From: an uncultured Clostridia bacterium
GTDB lineage: Bacteria > Bacillota > Clostridia > UBA1381
Length of the DNA: 20,356 nt
Assembly: GCA_959602045.1 (NCBI GenBank)
Contig: CAUGRT010000044.1
Span: forward strand, 1 to 20,356
Direction: 5' to 3'
Part shown: piece after piece, positions 8,979 through 16,855 of the stretch
Position numbering within the stretch: the stretch's first letter is position 1
How the letters are laid out: each line of letters opens with the position of its first letter
The notes under the pieces: generated by a model
Seen by the model: only the letters and a program-made list of their open reading frames with translations
Databases searched by the model: none
Told to the model about the DNA's origin: nothing
Translations under genes and position numbers: made by a program

Positions 8979-9042
8979 ATGTGGTGTTATATTTTATTAT
9001 ATTAGGCTTTTGCCGCGGAGAGCGGCAGAATGGAGGATTATT

Positions 9043-9873
9043 ATGAAAAAATTTTTATCACTGATTCTTGCAGGAATGATGGCATTATCGGTTGCTTCAT
9101 GCGGAGCACCGGCGGGAGAAGGAGATCAAAAGGCGGCTTCGGGCAGCGCTTCCACCGAATCGGATTGGCAGTACATATCGGATAAGGGCGAGATGATTGT
9201 CGGAATCACGCTGTTTGCGCCGATGAACTATAAAGAGGGCAATGAGCTGGTAGGCTTTGAAACAGAGTTTGCCAAAGCAGTATGCGAGAAGCTTGGTGTA
9301 ACACCGAAGTTCCAGGAAATTGACTGGGGTTCAAAGGAAATTGAGCTGAATGCAAAGAACATTGACTGTATCTGGAACGGCATGACGATCACAGACGAGT
9401 TAAAGCAAAATATGTCTATCTCCGTACCGTATATGAATAACAAGCAGGTTATGATTACGAAGAAAGAGAATGTGGAAAAATATGCACAGAGCACAGACGG
9501 TGCAAACGTTGTTGCGGAATCCGGTTCGGCAGGTGATGAACTGGCTACTACGGATGAGTTCTTCAAGGGTGCAAATTACACAGCGGTTGATTCCCAGGCA
9601 AAGGCTTTGATGGATGTTGAATCCGGCAGCTCGGATGTTGCGATTGTCGATTATGTGCTTTCAATCGGTTCGATCGGCGAAGGAACGGATTATTCGGATT
9701 TGGCTGTTATCGAGTCTAAGGAATTTGGCAACGAGGAATACGGCGTGGCATTCAGAAAAGACAGCGATGTAACGGAAAAGGTCAATGCGGCTATGCAGGA
9801 ATTGGCGGCTGACGGTACATTAAATACGATTGCAGAGAAGTATAAGCTGGAAAAGATGTTGCTTTTAAAGTAA
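9043..9873 (+). CDS. amino-acid ABC transporter substrate-binding lipoprotein (SBP family 3)
   Basis: This extracellular solute-binding lipoprotein captures a polar amino acid and delivers it to the permease encoded next. It has 276 residues. The N-terminus MKKFLSLILAGMMALSVASC is a lipoprotein signal peptide with the acylated Cys at residue 20. The mature part follows the family 3 pattern, with GFETEFAKAVCEKLG, DCIWNGMTIT and the late SDVAIVDY segment. The start at 9043 has GGAGG (9032-9036) at good spacing; an in-frame upstream ATG at 9010 lacks a signal and overlaps the leader hairpin. The substrate cannot be told from sequence; cystine, glutamine or basic amino acids are all plausible. 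Confidence 0.92.
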   Translation: MKKFLSLILAGMMALSVASCGAPAGEGDQKAASGSASTESDWQYISDKGEMIVGITLFAPMNYKEGNELVGFETEFAKAVCEKLGVTPKFQEIDWGSKEIELNAKNIDCIWNGMTITDELKQNMSISVPYMNNKQVMITKKENVEKYAQSTDGANVVAESGSAGDELATTDEFFKGANYTAVDSQAKALMDVESGSSDVAIVDYVLSIGSIGEGTDYSDLAVIESKEFGNEEYGVAFRKDSDVTEKVNAAMQELAADGTLNTIAEKYKLEKMLLLK

Positions 9874-9895
9874 GAAACGGCAAAGGAATTGGGAT

Positions 9896-10543
9896 ATGGA
9901 AAAATTAGTTGAGGTGCTCAGCGCGTTGTCGAGAGGCTTTGGGCTGAACTGCTTAATCTTTGTATGTACGCTTGTACTTGCGGTACCGCTGGGGTTAATT
10001 ATCGCTTTCGGCTCCATGAATGAATTTAAGCCGCTGAAATGGCTGACAAAAACCTTTGTATGGATTATACGGGGTACGCCGCTGATGCTTCAGATTTTTG
10101 TTGTATTCTATGCTCCGGGATTGCTGTTTAACATGCCGATGCGTTCAAGAATCACAGCCGTGATTGTAGCGTTTGTGATTAACTATGCCGCATATTTTTC
10201 GGAGATTTACCGCGGCGGCATCGAAAGTATTCCGGTAGGACAGTACGAAGCGGGGCAGGTTCTCGGTTTGACGCGCAGACAGGTGTTTTCAAAGATTGTC
10301 TTATTTCAGGTTATCAAGCGGATTGTTCCGCCGATGGGAAATGAGATTATTACATTGGTAAAGGATACGTCTTTGGCAAGAGCGATTGCGGTTGCGGAAA
10401 TTATCATGCAGGCGGAGCGTTTTACCAAAGAGGGTCTGATCTGGCCGCTGTTTTCAACCGGATTGTATTTTCTGATTGTAAACGGAATTTTAACGCTTCT
10501 CTTTGGCTACATAGAGCGTAAGCTGAATTATTATAAGGGGTAG
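9896..10543 (+). CDS. amino-acid ABC transporter permease (HisM/GlnP family)
   Basis: This inner-membrane permease of a polar amino-acid importer probably acts as a homodimer, since only one permease gene is present. It has 215 residues and several hydrophobic membrane spans. The cytoplasmic EAA loop is clear (EAGQVLGLTRRQVFSKIVLF) and docks the ATPase. The sequence FVWIIRGTPLMLQIF is the usual family signature after the first spans. It follows the binding-protein gene by 22 bases, with an AAGGAA site before the ATG. It is nearly contiguous with the ATPase gene, so the three are one operon. Confidence 0.93.
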   Translation: MEKLVEVLSALSRGFGLNCLIFVCTLVLAVPLGLIIAFGSMNEFKPLKWLTKTFVWIIRGTPLMLQIFVVFYAPGLLFNMPMRSRITAVIVAFVINYAAYFSEIYRGGIESIPVGQYEAGQVLGLTRRQVFSKIVLFQVIKRIVPPMGNEIITLVKDTSLARAIAVAEIIMQAERFTKEGLIWPLFSTGLYFLIVNGILTLLFGYIERKLNYYKG

Positions 10544-10546
10544 GAT

Positions 10547-11326
10547 ATGGCAATATTAGAAATCAATAACCTGCATAAGAGCTTTGGAAAAACAGAGGTC
10601 TTAAAGGGCGTCAATTTCTCGATGGAGGAGGGCGAGATTTTTGCGATCCTCGGTTCCTCCGGAAGCGGAAAAACGACGCTTCTGCGGTGCATTAATTTTT
10701 TGGATACGGCGTCAAAAGGAAAAATTACGGTAAACGGGAACTGTATTTTTGATGCGGATTCCAAGCAAAAGCTTTCTCCGGCGGAGATTCGTGAGCGGCA
10801 GCTGAATTTCGGATTGGTTTTTCAATCCTTCAATCTGTTTCCGCAGTATACGGCGTTGGAGAATGTCGTGCTTGCGCCGAAGCTTTTGGCAAAGGAGCGT
10901 CCGGATTTTAAGGAAAATAAAAAGCGTATCTTAGAGGAAATCAATGAGAATGCGATGCGGCTTTTAGAGCGTGTCGGTCTGGGAGAAAAAGCAGGGAATT
11001 ACCCTTGTCAGCTTTCCGGCGGACAGCAGCAGCGTGTTTCCATTGCACGGGCATTGGCACTGGATCCGAAGATTTTGTTCTTCGACGAGCCGACCTCGGC
11101 GCTCGATCCGGAGCTGACCGGAGAGATTCTGCGTGTAATCAAAGATCTTGCGGCAAAGCATATGACAATGATTATCGTTACGCATGAAATTGAGTTTGCA
11201 CGGAATGTTGCGGATAAAATCATCTTCATGGACGGTGGCGTTGTCGTGGAAGAGGGCGCGCCGGAGGAAGTCATTGATCATCCGAGGAACGAGCGCACAC
11301 AGGCTTTTTTAAGCAAGATGTTATAA
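10547..11326 (+). CDS. amino-acid ABC transporter ATP-binding protein (GlnQ/HisP family)
   Basis: This cytoplasmic ATPase powers the importer encoded by the two preceding genes. Its 259 residues hold Walker A GSSGSGKT (36-43), the Q-loop in FQSFNLFPQYTALENV, the signature LSGGQQQR, Walker B ILFFDEPTSALDPE and the switch histidine in VTHEIEFA. These are typical of the polar amino-acid class. It starts three bases after the permease stop, so the two are translationally coupled. A strong terminator follows the stop codon. Confidence 0.95.
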   Translation: MAILEINNLHKSFGKTEVLKGVNFSMEEGEIFAILGSSGSGKTTLLRCINFLDTASKGKITVNGNCIFDADSKQKLSPAEIRERQLNFGLVFQSFNLFPQYTALENVVLAPKLLAKERPDFKENKKRILEEINENAMRLLERVGLGEKAGNYPCQLSGGQQQRVSIARALALDPKILFFDEPTSALDPELTGEILRVIKDLAAKHMTMIIVTHEIEFARNVADKIIFMDGGVVVEEGAPEEVIDHPRNERTQAFLSKML

Positions 11327-11335
11327 GAAATTTGT

Positions 11336-11370
11336 ACGGGGTAATGCATGCATTATCCCGTGATTTTTTT
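11336..11370 (+). terminator. Rho-independent terminator of the amino-acid transporter operon
   Basis: A 26-base near-perfect palindrome (11336-11361, arms ACGGGGTAATGC and GCATTATCCCGT with one G-T pair) is followed by a seven-base T run (11364-11370). It lies nine bases after the ATPase stop codon. Confidence 0.88.
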
Positions 11371-11432
11371 GATATGAAAGAACGCTTGAGGAGGGGCATG
11401 AAAAAAAGTTAGCGAAAAATAAAAAATTTTTA

Positions 11433-11461
11433 TTGACAAAACAAATTTTATATGATATACT
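11433..11461 (+). promoter_or_regulatory. promoter of the TrpX-type transporter operon
   Basis: There is a perfect -35 TTGACA (11433-11438), a 17-base spacer and -10 TATACT (11456-11461). The predicted start near 11468 leaves a leader of about 130 bases before the first gene. Confidence 0.78.
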
Positions 11462-11467
11462 AGTACA

Positions 11468-11563
11468 CAGATTAGATGAGATTGATGAGAATAGTATAGT
11501 ATCTTTTAAACATGGATTTGTACGCCCTTGTTGTCTTGTCTGACGGTAAGGGATTTTTTATTT
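11468..11563 (+). promoter_or_regulatory. leader attenuator of the TrpX-type operon
   Basis: Between promoter and first gene lies a terminator-like hairpin. CCCTTGTTGTC (11525-11535) pairs with GACGGTAAGGG (11542-11552), forming 11 bp that include three G-U pairs. A six-base T run (11554-11559) follows. Such a hairpin in a 5' leader implies transcription attenuation. The preceding RNA has UAG or GAG triplets at 11473, 11478, 11487, 11492 and 11497, most spaced at five bases, like a TRAP (tryptophan-attenuation protein) site. It has no T-box GGUGG bulge and matches no aptamer I know. The hairpin is visible; the control mechanism is inferred. Confidence 0.5.
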
Positions 11564-11596
11564 CCCGAAAAAATAAATTTTTAAGGAGAGCTGAGA

Positions 11597-12607
11597 ATGA
11601 TGAGAAAGACGAGAAGAGAAAGTGGAATGAAGAAGATTATTGCAGCGGTTGCTGTATCGGCAATGGCGTTGACGGCGCTGGCAGGGTGCGGAACAACGGG
11701 TCAGCAGAGCAGCAATGCGAGCGGAAAAGTATATAAGGTGGGAGTTACACAGATTTCCGACCATCCCTCATTGGATAACTGCCGTAAGGGCTTTATCGAG
11801 GGCTTGAAAGAAACAGGCTTTGAGGAAGGCAAGAATCTTGAGATTGAATTTGTAAGCGCTCAGGATGATATGTCAAAAAACACACAGATTGCACAGAATT
11901 TTGCAAATTCCGGAAAGGATTTGGTTTGCGGTATCGCAACCCCATCCGCGCAGGCGTTGTATGCTGCTTGCCTTGACAAAAATATTCCGGTAATTTTCAA
12001 TGCCGTATCCGATCCGGTTGCGGCGAATCTTGCAAAATCCAAAACAGAAGCATTACCGGGTATCAGCGGCGTTTCCGATCAACTGCCGGTTGAAGCACAA
12101 TTACAGTTGATTCGCAAGATTTTGCCGGATGCAAAGAAGATCGGTATTTTGTACTCCACCGGTGAGGCAAACTCCATCAGCACATTAGAGGTTTACAAGG
12201 AGCTTGCTCCGCAATACGGTTTTGAAATTGTCGATAAGGGAATTTCAAAGAAATCCGATATTCCGGCGGTTGCTGACGTGGTATTAAATGAGGTAGATTG
12301 TATTTCCAATATGACCGATAATACAGTTGTTTCCTCGTTGGCAATTATCTTGGATAAGGCGAACGAGAAGAAGATTCCGGTGTTTGGTTCGGAAGAAGAA
12401 CAGGTAACAAACGGCTGTCTGGCATCCGCAGGACTGGATTATGTTCAGCTGGGTATTCAAGCAGGAAAGATGGCAGGCGAGGTTTTGAAAGGCGCAGATG
12501 TTTCAACACTTCCTTATGAAACACTGACAGAGAGCAGTATCAAGGTGAATGAAGAAGTTGCGCAGCAATTGGGAATCACGATTCCGGATGATTTAAAAAC
12601 AGAATAA
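11597..12607 (+). CDS. TrpX-type ABC transporter substrate-binding lipoprotein
   Basis: This is the extracellular binding lipoprotein of an importer in the COG2984 (ABC_sub_bind) family. The COG label for that family is a tryptophan/tyrosine transport system. It has 336 residues, with a signal peptide ending in LAGC (lipidated Cys 31). The periplasmic-binding fold is typical: VGVTQISDHPSLDNCRKGF at the start of the mature part, then VIFNAVSDPVAANL and SISTLEVYKELAPQYGFEIV. The start has AAGGAG eight bases upstream; another ATG follows immediately and could also serve. Permease and ATPase genes of the matching families follow. The aromatic amino-acid substrate is inferred from family, not from sequence. 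Confidence 0.85.
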   Translation: MMRKTRRESGMKKIIAAVAVSAMALTALAGCGTTGQQSSNASGKVYKVGVTQISDHPSLDNCRKGFIEGLKETGFEEGKNLEIEFVSAQDDMSKNTQIAQNFANSGKDLVCGIATPSAQALYAACLDKNIPVIFNAVSDPVAANLAKSKTEALPGISGVSDQLPVEAQLQLIRKILPDAKKIGILYSTGEANSISTLEVYKELAPQYGFEIVDKGISKKSDIPAVADVVLNEVDCISNMTDNTVVSSLAIILDKANEKKIPVFGSEEEQVTNGCLASAGLDYVQLGIQAGKMAGEVLKGADVSTLPYETLTESSIKVNEEVAQQLGITIPDDLKTE

Positions 12608-12613
12608 GACATT

Positions 12614-12640
12614 GGGGGTGTTGCTGTTGGGCGCACCCCC
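12614..12640 (+). other. hairpin between binding-protein and permease genes
   Basis: GGGGGTG (12614-12620) pairs perfectly with CACCCCC (12634-12640) around a 13-base loop, seven bases after the stop codon. Only TTT follows, so it is more likely a 3'-end stabiliser or partial terminator than a full stop. Such hairpins often keep binding-protein mRNA in excess over permease mRNA. Confidence 0.6.
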
Positions 12641-12680
12641 TTTGGAGTAATTGAACGGAGAGAGGAAAGGAATTTATTAG

Positions 12681-13574
12681 ATGAGCGGTATTATTATCAG
12701 TATCATAGAGCAAGGGTTAATTTACGGAATTATGGCGTTGGGAATCTATATCAGTTATAAGATTCTGGATTTCCCAGACTTGTCGGTTGACGGAACTTTT
12801 CCGTTGGGTGCGGCTGTTACGGCGGCACTCATGATGAGAGGGGTCAATCCATGGCTTTGCTTACCGGCATCGGCGGCGGCAGGATGTATTGCCGGTGCTG
12901 TTACGGGAATCTTGCATGTCAAATTAAAAATTAAGGACTTGCTTGCCGGGATTCTGACAATGACCGCGCTTTACTCGGTGAATTATCGGATTGCCGGTGC
13001 GCCGAATCAGTTTTTGATGAGCTATCCGACGATATTTTCACTTCCGGAATCCATGCCGCCGATGATTTTAACTTATCGTTATATTCTGGTGATTCTGATT
13101 ATTTCTGTCTTGATGAAGTATGCGTTGGATTGGTATCTGTCCACAAAGTCCGGCTTTTTGCTGCGGAGTGTGGGGGATAATGAAGCGTTGGTGGTAACGC
13201 TGGCGCAAAGTCCGGGAAAAATTAAAATTATCGGACTTTCAATTGCGAACGGCTTGGTGGCGTTATCCGGCTCCCTGGCATGTCAGCGATCCATGCAGTT
13301 TGACATTACCTCCGGAACGGGAACGATGGTTATGGGACTTGCCGCTGTTATTATCGGAACAACGATCTTTAGAAAAATCAAGTTCATGCGGCTGACAACA
13401 GGCGTTTTATTCGGAATGATTATTTATAAGGCGTGTATTACTGCCGCAATCAGCAGCGGCATGGAGTCCTCCGATACGAATTTGATTATCACGATTTTGT
13501 TTGTGGCAACGTTGCTGATTAACGACCTCACGGTCAGAAAAAACAAGAAAAACGGAGGTGTCGGAAATGCTTAA
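12681..13574 (+). CDS. TrpX-associated ABC transporter permease (COG4120 type)
   Basis: This 297-residue polytopic inner-membrane protein has about eight or nine hydrophobic segments. It begins with IIEQGLIYGIMALGIYISY and has the conserved loop FPDLSVDGTFPLGAAV typical of branched-chain and TrpY-like permeases. Its position between a COG2984-type binding protein and its ATPase fixes its role as the membrane channel of that importer. It overlaps the ATPase gene by eight bases, indicating translational coupling. An AAAGGA site precedes the ATG. Confidence 0.88.
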   Translation: MSGIIISIIEQGLIYGIMALGIYISYKILDFPDLSVDGTFPLGAAVTAALMMRGVNPWLCLPASAAAGCIAGAVTGILHVKLKIKDLLAGILTMTALYSVNYRIAGAPNQFLMSYPTIFSLPESMPPMILTYRYILVILIISVLMKYALDWYLSTKSGFLLRSVGDNEALVVTLAQSPGKIKIIGLSIANGLVALSGSLACQRSMQFDITSGTGTMVMGLAAVIIGTTIFRKIKFMRLTTGVLFGMIIYKACITAAISSGMESSDTNLIITILFVATLLINDLTVRKNKKNGGVGNA

Positions 13575-14340
13575 GCTTTCACATATCAATAAGTCCTTTA
13601 ATGTGGGAACGGTTGATGAAAAACGGCTATTTTCCGATTTTAATATTACCATCGAAAGCGGAGAATTTGTTTCGGTAATCGGCAGTAACGGCTCCGGAAA
13701 AACCACGATGCTGAATATGATTTCGGGGGACGTTTCACCGGATAGCGGCAATGTGTTGCTGAATGACAAGGATATTACGAAAATTGTTAATTATAAGCGT
13801 GCGAAAAACATGGCGAGAGTGTTTCAGAATCCGGCAAACGGCACTTGTCCTACGATGACGATTCTGGAAAATATGTCGATTGCGGATAATAAGGGAAAAA
13901 GCTTTAATCTGACAAAAGGGCTGAATCATAAGCGAAAGGACTTTTACCGCGCACAGCTTGAAACTCTGGGCATGGGACTGGAGGATCGTTTAGGAACTCT
14001 GACCGGGAGCTTGTCGGGCGGACAGCGGCAAGCGTTGGCTTTAATCATGGCGACGCTTTCCGATCCGGATATTTTGTTGTTGGATGAACATACGGCGGCG
14101 CTGGATCCGAAGTCGGCAGATATTGTTATGCGACTGACGGATGAAATTGTGAAGCGGAAAAATATTACTACGCTGATGATTACCCATAATCTGCGTTATG
14201 CCGCAGAGTACGGGACGCGCACGGTTATGATGCATGACGGCAATGCGATTTTGGATATATCGGGCGAGGAAAAGAAAACGCAGTCTACCGCGGATTATTT
14301 GAAGATATTTAATGAAATCAGTGTTGAATGCGGAAACTGA
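13567..14340 (+). CDS. TrpX-associated ABC transporter ATP-binding protein (COG1101 type)
   Basis: The energising ATPase of the importer has 257 residues from the ATG at 13567. It contains Walker A GSNGSGKTT (39-47), the Q-loop in FQNPANGTCPTMTI, the signature LSGGQRQAL and a Walker B region with LLDEHTAALDPKSA. The DEHTAALDP form is characteristic of this subfamily. The switch His is in ITHNLRYA. I prefer ATG 13567 because GGAGG (13553-13557) is eight bases upstream; an in-frame GTG at 13558 would abut the ribosome binding site. No clear terminator follows before the next promoter. Confidence 0.92.
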   Translation: MLKLSHINKSFNVGTVDEKRLFSDFNITIESGEFVSVIGSNGSGKTTMLNMISGDVSPDSGNVLLNDKDITKIVNYKRAKNMARVFQNPANGTCPTMTILENMSIADNKGKSFNLTKGLNHKRKDFYRAQLETLGMGLEDRLGTLTGSLSGGQRQALALIMATLSDPDILLLDEHTAALDPKSADIVMRLTDEIVKRKNITTLMITHNLRYAAEYGTRTVMMHDGNAILDISGEEKKTQSTADYLKIFNEISVECGN

Positions 14341-14400
14341 CAATAAAGGTAAATCAATGAAAATGGCATGGATACGCTGCTTTAAAAGTATAAAAAATGC

Positions 14401-14429
14401 TTGACAAATAAATGCGTTTGTGCTAAACT
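14401..14429 (+). promoter_or_regulatory. promoter of the small protein/P1B-ATPase operon
   Basis: A perfect -35 TTGACA (14401-14406) is followed by a 17-base spacer and -10 TAAACT (14424-14429). The presumed start lies inside the palindrome that follows. Confidence 0.75.
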
Positions 14430-14432
14430 TGG

Positions 14433-14467
14433 GATGTAGATTAAATGATTTTAATCTACATCTTTTT
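14433..14467 (+). promoter_or_regulatory. perfect palindrome at the transcription start, candidate metal-repressor operator
   Basis: GATGTAGATTAAA (14433-14445) and TTTAATCTACATC (14450-14462) are perfectly complementary over 13 bp with a 4-base spacer, starting four bases after the -10 box. The centre TTAAATGATTTTAA resembles Fur-family boxes (TANAATNATTNTA with one mismatch). TTTTT follows, so it could instead stop readthrough from the upstream operon or act as an attenuator. Repressor binding at the start site is inferred from position. Confidence 0.5.
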
Positions 14468-14502
14468 ACAAAAAAATATCATGCAGAAAGAAGGACTTAA
14501 CG

Positions 14503-14736
14503 ATGAAATTTTTAGATTGTTTAAAGAATGAGAAGTTGCTTTGCTTTGTAGGCGGCGTGGCTGCGGCTACATATGGTGTAAAGGTGCTGAAGAGCGATAA
14601 AACACGGAAGGTTTGCGTAACCGGTTTGGCAAAATGCATGCGTTTGAAGAATGACGCACAGGCTGCACTTCAGAATATGAAGGAAGAAGCAGAGGACATT
14701 TGCTATGACGCAAAACAGGCGGCAGAAAACGAATAA
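14503..14736 (+). CDS. small membrane-anchor-like protein, DUF6110-like
   Basis: This 77-residue protein has one N-terminal hydrophobic, Gly/Ala-rich helix (LLCFVGGVAAATYGVKVL, about residues 13-30). A cationic patch and a charged amphipathic helix with EEAEDICYDAKQA follow. It resembles DUF6110 proteins, which I recall being encoded next to metal P-type ATPases in Clostridia. An AGAAGGA site precedes the ATG, and the gene is the first of a two-gene operon with the ATPase, 20 bases apart. By size, anchor and position it may be a FezA-like partner of the ATPase, but no biochemical role can be read from the sequence. Confidence 0.7.
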   Translation: MKFLDCLKNEKLLCFVGGVAAATYGVKVLKSDKTRKVCVTGLAKCMRLKNDAQAALQNMKEEAEDICYDAKQAAENE

Positions 14737-14756
14737 CAGCAAAGAAGGGATAACCT

Positions 14757-16832
14757 GTGAGATATAAAATAGTATATGATTCTCCGGGAAGATTACGGGT
14801 AAGATGCGGTCAGGACGCTTTTTCGAAATTTCAGGAGCAGAGCCTGGTATCCTATTTATGCGGAATACCCGGTGTGGAATCGGTCAAGGTTTCTTCGGTA
14901 AACGGAAGTGTTTTACTGCATTATCGGGGAGAGCTTCGGGCAGAGCTTTTACAGATCATTCGGGAGCTTCGTGCATCTCAGCTTGAAAGTTTGCCACTGA
15001 CTCCGCAGCAGCTGACGGATGAAAAATTCAAAAGTGATTTTGCGAAAATTATCGCAAAAAGGATTCTTGCAAAGTTATTCATGCCCTCCTTTTTGATGAT
15101 GCCGATGGCAGTAATTCGCGCAGTGCCGTTTGTAAAAGCGGGATTATCCAGTCTTGCAAAGGGGAAGATTAATGTATCGGTACTGGATGCGGTATCAATT
15201 TCCGCTTCAATTTTGAGCGGATCCTACAGTACCGCGTCATCGGTTATGATGATGCTGAATATTTCTTCTTTGCTGGAAGGGTATACACGTCAAAAGGCAA
15301 AAACAGCATTGTCGGACAGCCTGGCAATTAATATTGATAAGGTATGGCGGATTCGTTCCGGTGAACCGGAGAGTGTTCCGATGAAAGATATTGCACTGGG
15401 CGATATTATTCGGGTACAGCAGGGGAGCATGATTCCGGTTGACGGTCTGGTAAAAGCCGGAGAAGCAGGTGTCAATGAAGCGGCAATGACCGGAGAGGCG
15501 ATGCCGTGCCATAAGCAGGCAGATTCCACGGTGTATGCCGGAACGGTTATTGAGGACGGTACGTTGGATATTGAAGTCACAAAGCTGCCGGATGACAGCC
15601 GAATCAGCAAGGTAGTGGAATTGATTGAAAATTCCGAAGCCTTGAAGTCGGGTGTACAGACAAAGGCAGAAAGCTTTGCGGACAGTCTTGTTCCGTTCAG
15701 CTTATTAACGTGCGCGGCAACGTATTTGTTTACCGGAAATGTTACAAAAGCACTGTCAGTTTTGATGGTGGATTATTCCTGTGCCATCAAGTTATCGACG
15801 CCGATTTGTGTGATTTCTGCGATGCGTGAAGCTACGGCGTACAGCATCATGGTCAAGGGCGGAAGATTCCTGGAAAATTACGCACATGCGGATACGGTTA
15901 TGTTCGATAAAACGGGTACTTTAACGGTATCTTGTCCGAATTTGGCGAAAGTAGTAGCGTTTGACGGCTATACCGAGGATGAGGTTTTGAAAACTGCGGC
16001 ATGTCTTGAAGAACATTTCCCACACAGTGTTGCGAAAGCGATTGTCCATGCGGCAGAAAAGAAAAATTTGCAGCACTCAGAGGAGCATGCAGAGGTGGAG
16101 TATATTGTTGCACATGGCATTTCCACTCGTTTGCACGGAGAAAAAGCGTTAATCGGAAGTGCGCACTTTATCTTTGATGATGAGGGGATTCAGTATACCG
16201 AGCAGCAGCATGAATTGATTGCCGAATTGGGCGAGCAATATTCTATGGTTTATCTGGCGATCGGCGGAAAGCTTTGCGGTATTTTGTGCATTGAAGACCC
16301 GATTCGTGAAAATGCACATGAGGTCATTGAGGCGCTGCGCGAGAAAGGCTTTTCGGATATCGTTATGATTACCGGTGACGGAGAATCAACGGCGAAAAAT
16401 GTTTGTAAACAGTTGGGGATTGAGAAATATCATGCCAGAGTTTTGCCGGAGGACAAGCTGGATATTGTCAATCGCTTGAAAGAGGAAGGTCATAAGGTTG
16501 TCATGATAGGGGACGGCATTAACGATTCCCCGGCATTGGCGGCGGCTGATGTTTCGGTGGCAATGAAAGACGCTTCGGACATTGCAAGAGAAGTTGCGGA
16601 TATTACGCTTCTGACTTCGGATTTGAATAGCTTGATTGTTTTGCGTGAATTGAGCGAGCGGCTGTTCAAGAGAATTTATAATAATTATCATTTTATTTCG
16701 ATTTTCAACAGCGGTTTGATATTGTTGGGAATTGGAGGTGTAATCAGTCCGATCACCTCGGCGCTGTTGCATAATTTATCAACGATGGGGATTTGTGCCG
16801 AAAGCATGAGACCTTTTTTGGGAGAAGCATAA
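14757..16832 (+). CDS. P1B-type heavy-metal-translocating ATPase, FezB-like
   Basis: This membrane pump couples ATP hydrolysis to metal transport. Its 691 residues show an N-terminal HMA-like fold without CxxC, the actuator motif TGE (245-247), the phosphorylation site DKTGT (D384) and the hinge GDGIND (585-590). The membrane metal motif is YSCAIKLSTP: SCA at 341-343 replaces the usual CPC. The N-terminus MRYKIVYDSPGRLRVR fits RX8GRXR (R2, G11, R12, R14), a motif I recall from ferrosome proteins. These traits point to the P1B-6 (FezB, iron) group rather than copper or zinc pumps. The GTG start has an AAGAAGGGA site. It is the last gene of the operon and a terminator follows. Confidence 0.85.
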   Translation: MRYKIVYDSPGRLRVRCGQDAFSKFQEQSLVSYLCGIPGVESVKVSSVNGSVLLHYRGELRAELLQIIRELRASQLESLPLTPQQLTDEKFKSDFAKIIAKRILAKLFMPSFLMMPMAVIRAVPFVKAGLSSLAKGKINVSVLDAVSISASILSGSYSTASSVMMMLNISSLLEGYTRQKAKTALSDSLAINIDKVWRIRSGEPESVPMKDIALGDIIRVQQGSMIPVDGLVKAGEAGVNEAAMTGEAMPCHKQADSTVYAGTVIEDGTLDIEVTKLPDDSRISKVVELIENSEALKSGVQTKAESFADSLVPFSLLTCAATYLFTGNVTKALSVLMVDYSCAIKLSTPICVISAMREATAYSIMVKGGRFLENYAHADTVMFDKTGTLTVSCPNLAKVVAFDGYTEDEVLKTAACLEEHFPHSVAKAIVHAAEKKNLQHSEEHAEVEYIVAHGISTRLHGEKALIGSAHFIFDDEGIQYTEQQHELIAELGEQYSMVYLAIGGKLCGILCIEDPIRENAHEVIEALREKGFSDIVMITGDGESTAKNVCKQLGIEKYHARVLPEDKLDIVNRLKEEGHKVVMIGDGINDSPALAAADVSVAMKDASDIAREVADITLLTSDLNSLIVLRELSERLFKRIYNNYHFISIFNSGLILLGIGGVISPITSALLHNLSTMGICAESMRPFLGEA

Positions 16833-16855
16833 TGTAATTTTCTTCACAATAAAAG

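Noticed and set aside
9010..9042. Upstream ATG for the amino-acid binding protein
   Set aside because: It would add residues before a perfect lipoprotein signal peptide, and the GGAGG site serves the ATG at 9043.
11387..11412. GGAGGGG followed by ATG and a four-codon frame (MKKS) upstream of the TrpX promoter
   Set aside because: It is too short to be a gene and lies before the promoter. It may be a chance or relic start.
11462..11596. T-box riboswitch before the TrpX operon
   Set aside because: No T-box GGUGG bulge or specifier-loop structure is present, and the leader is too short.
11512..11736. 74-codon frame starting ATGGATTTGTACGCC in the TrpX leader
   Set aside because: It runs through the attenuator hairpin and into the binding-protein gene in another frame. 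It lacks a ribosome binding site and is not rich in Trp or any control codon, so it is not a convincing leader peptide.
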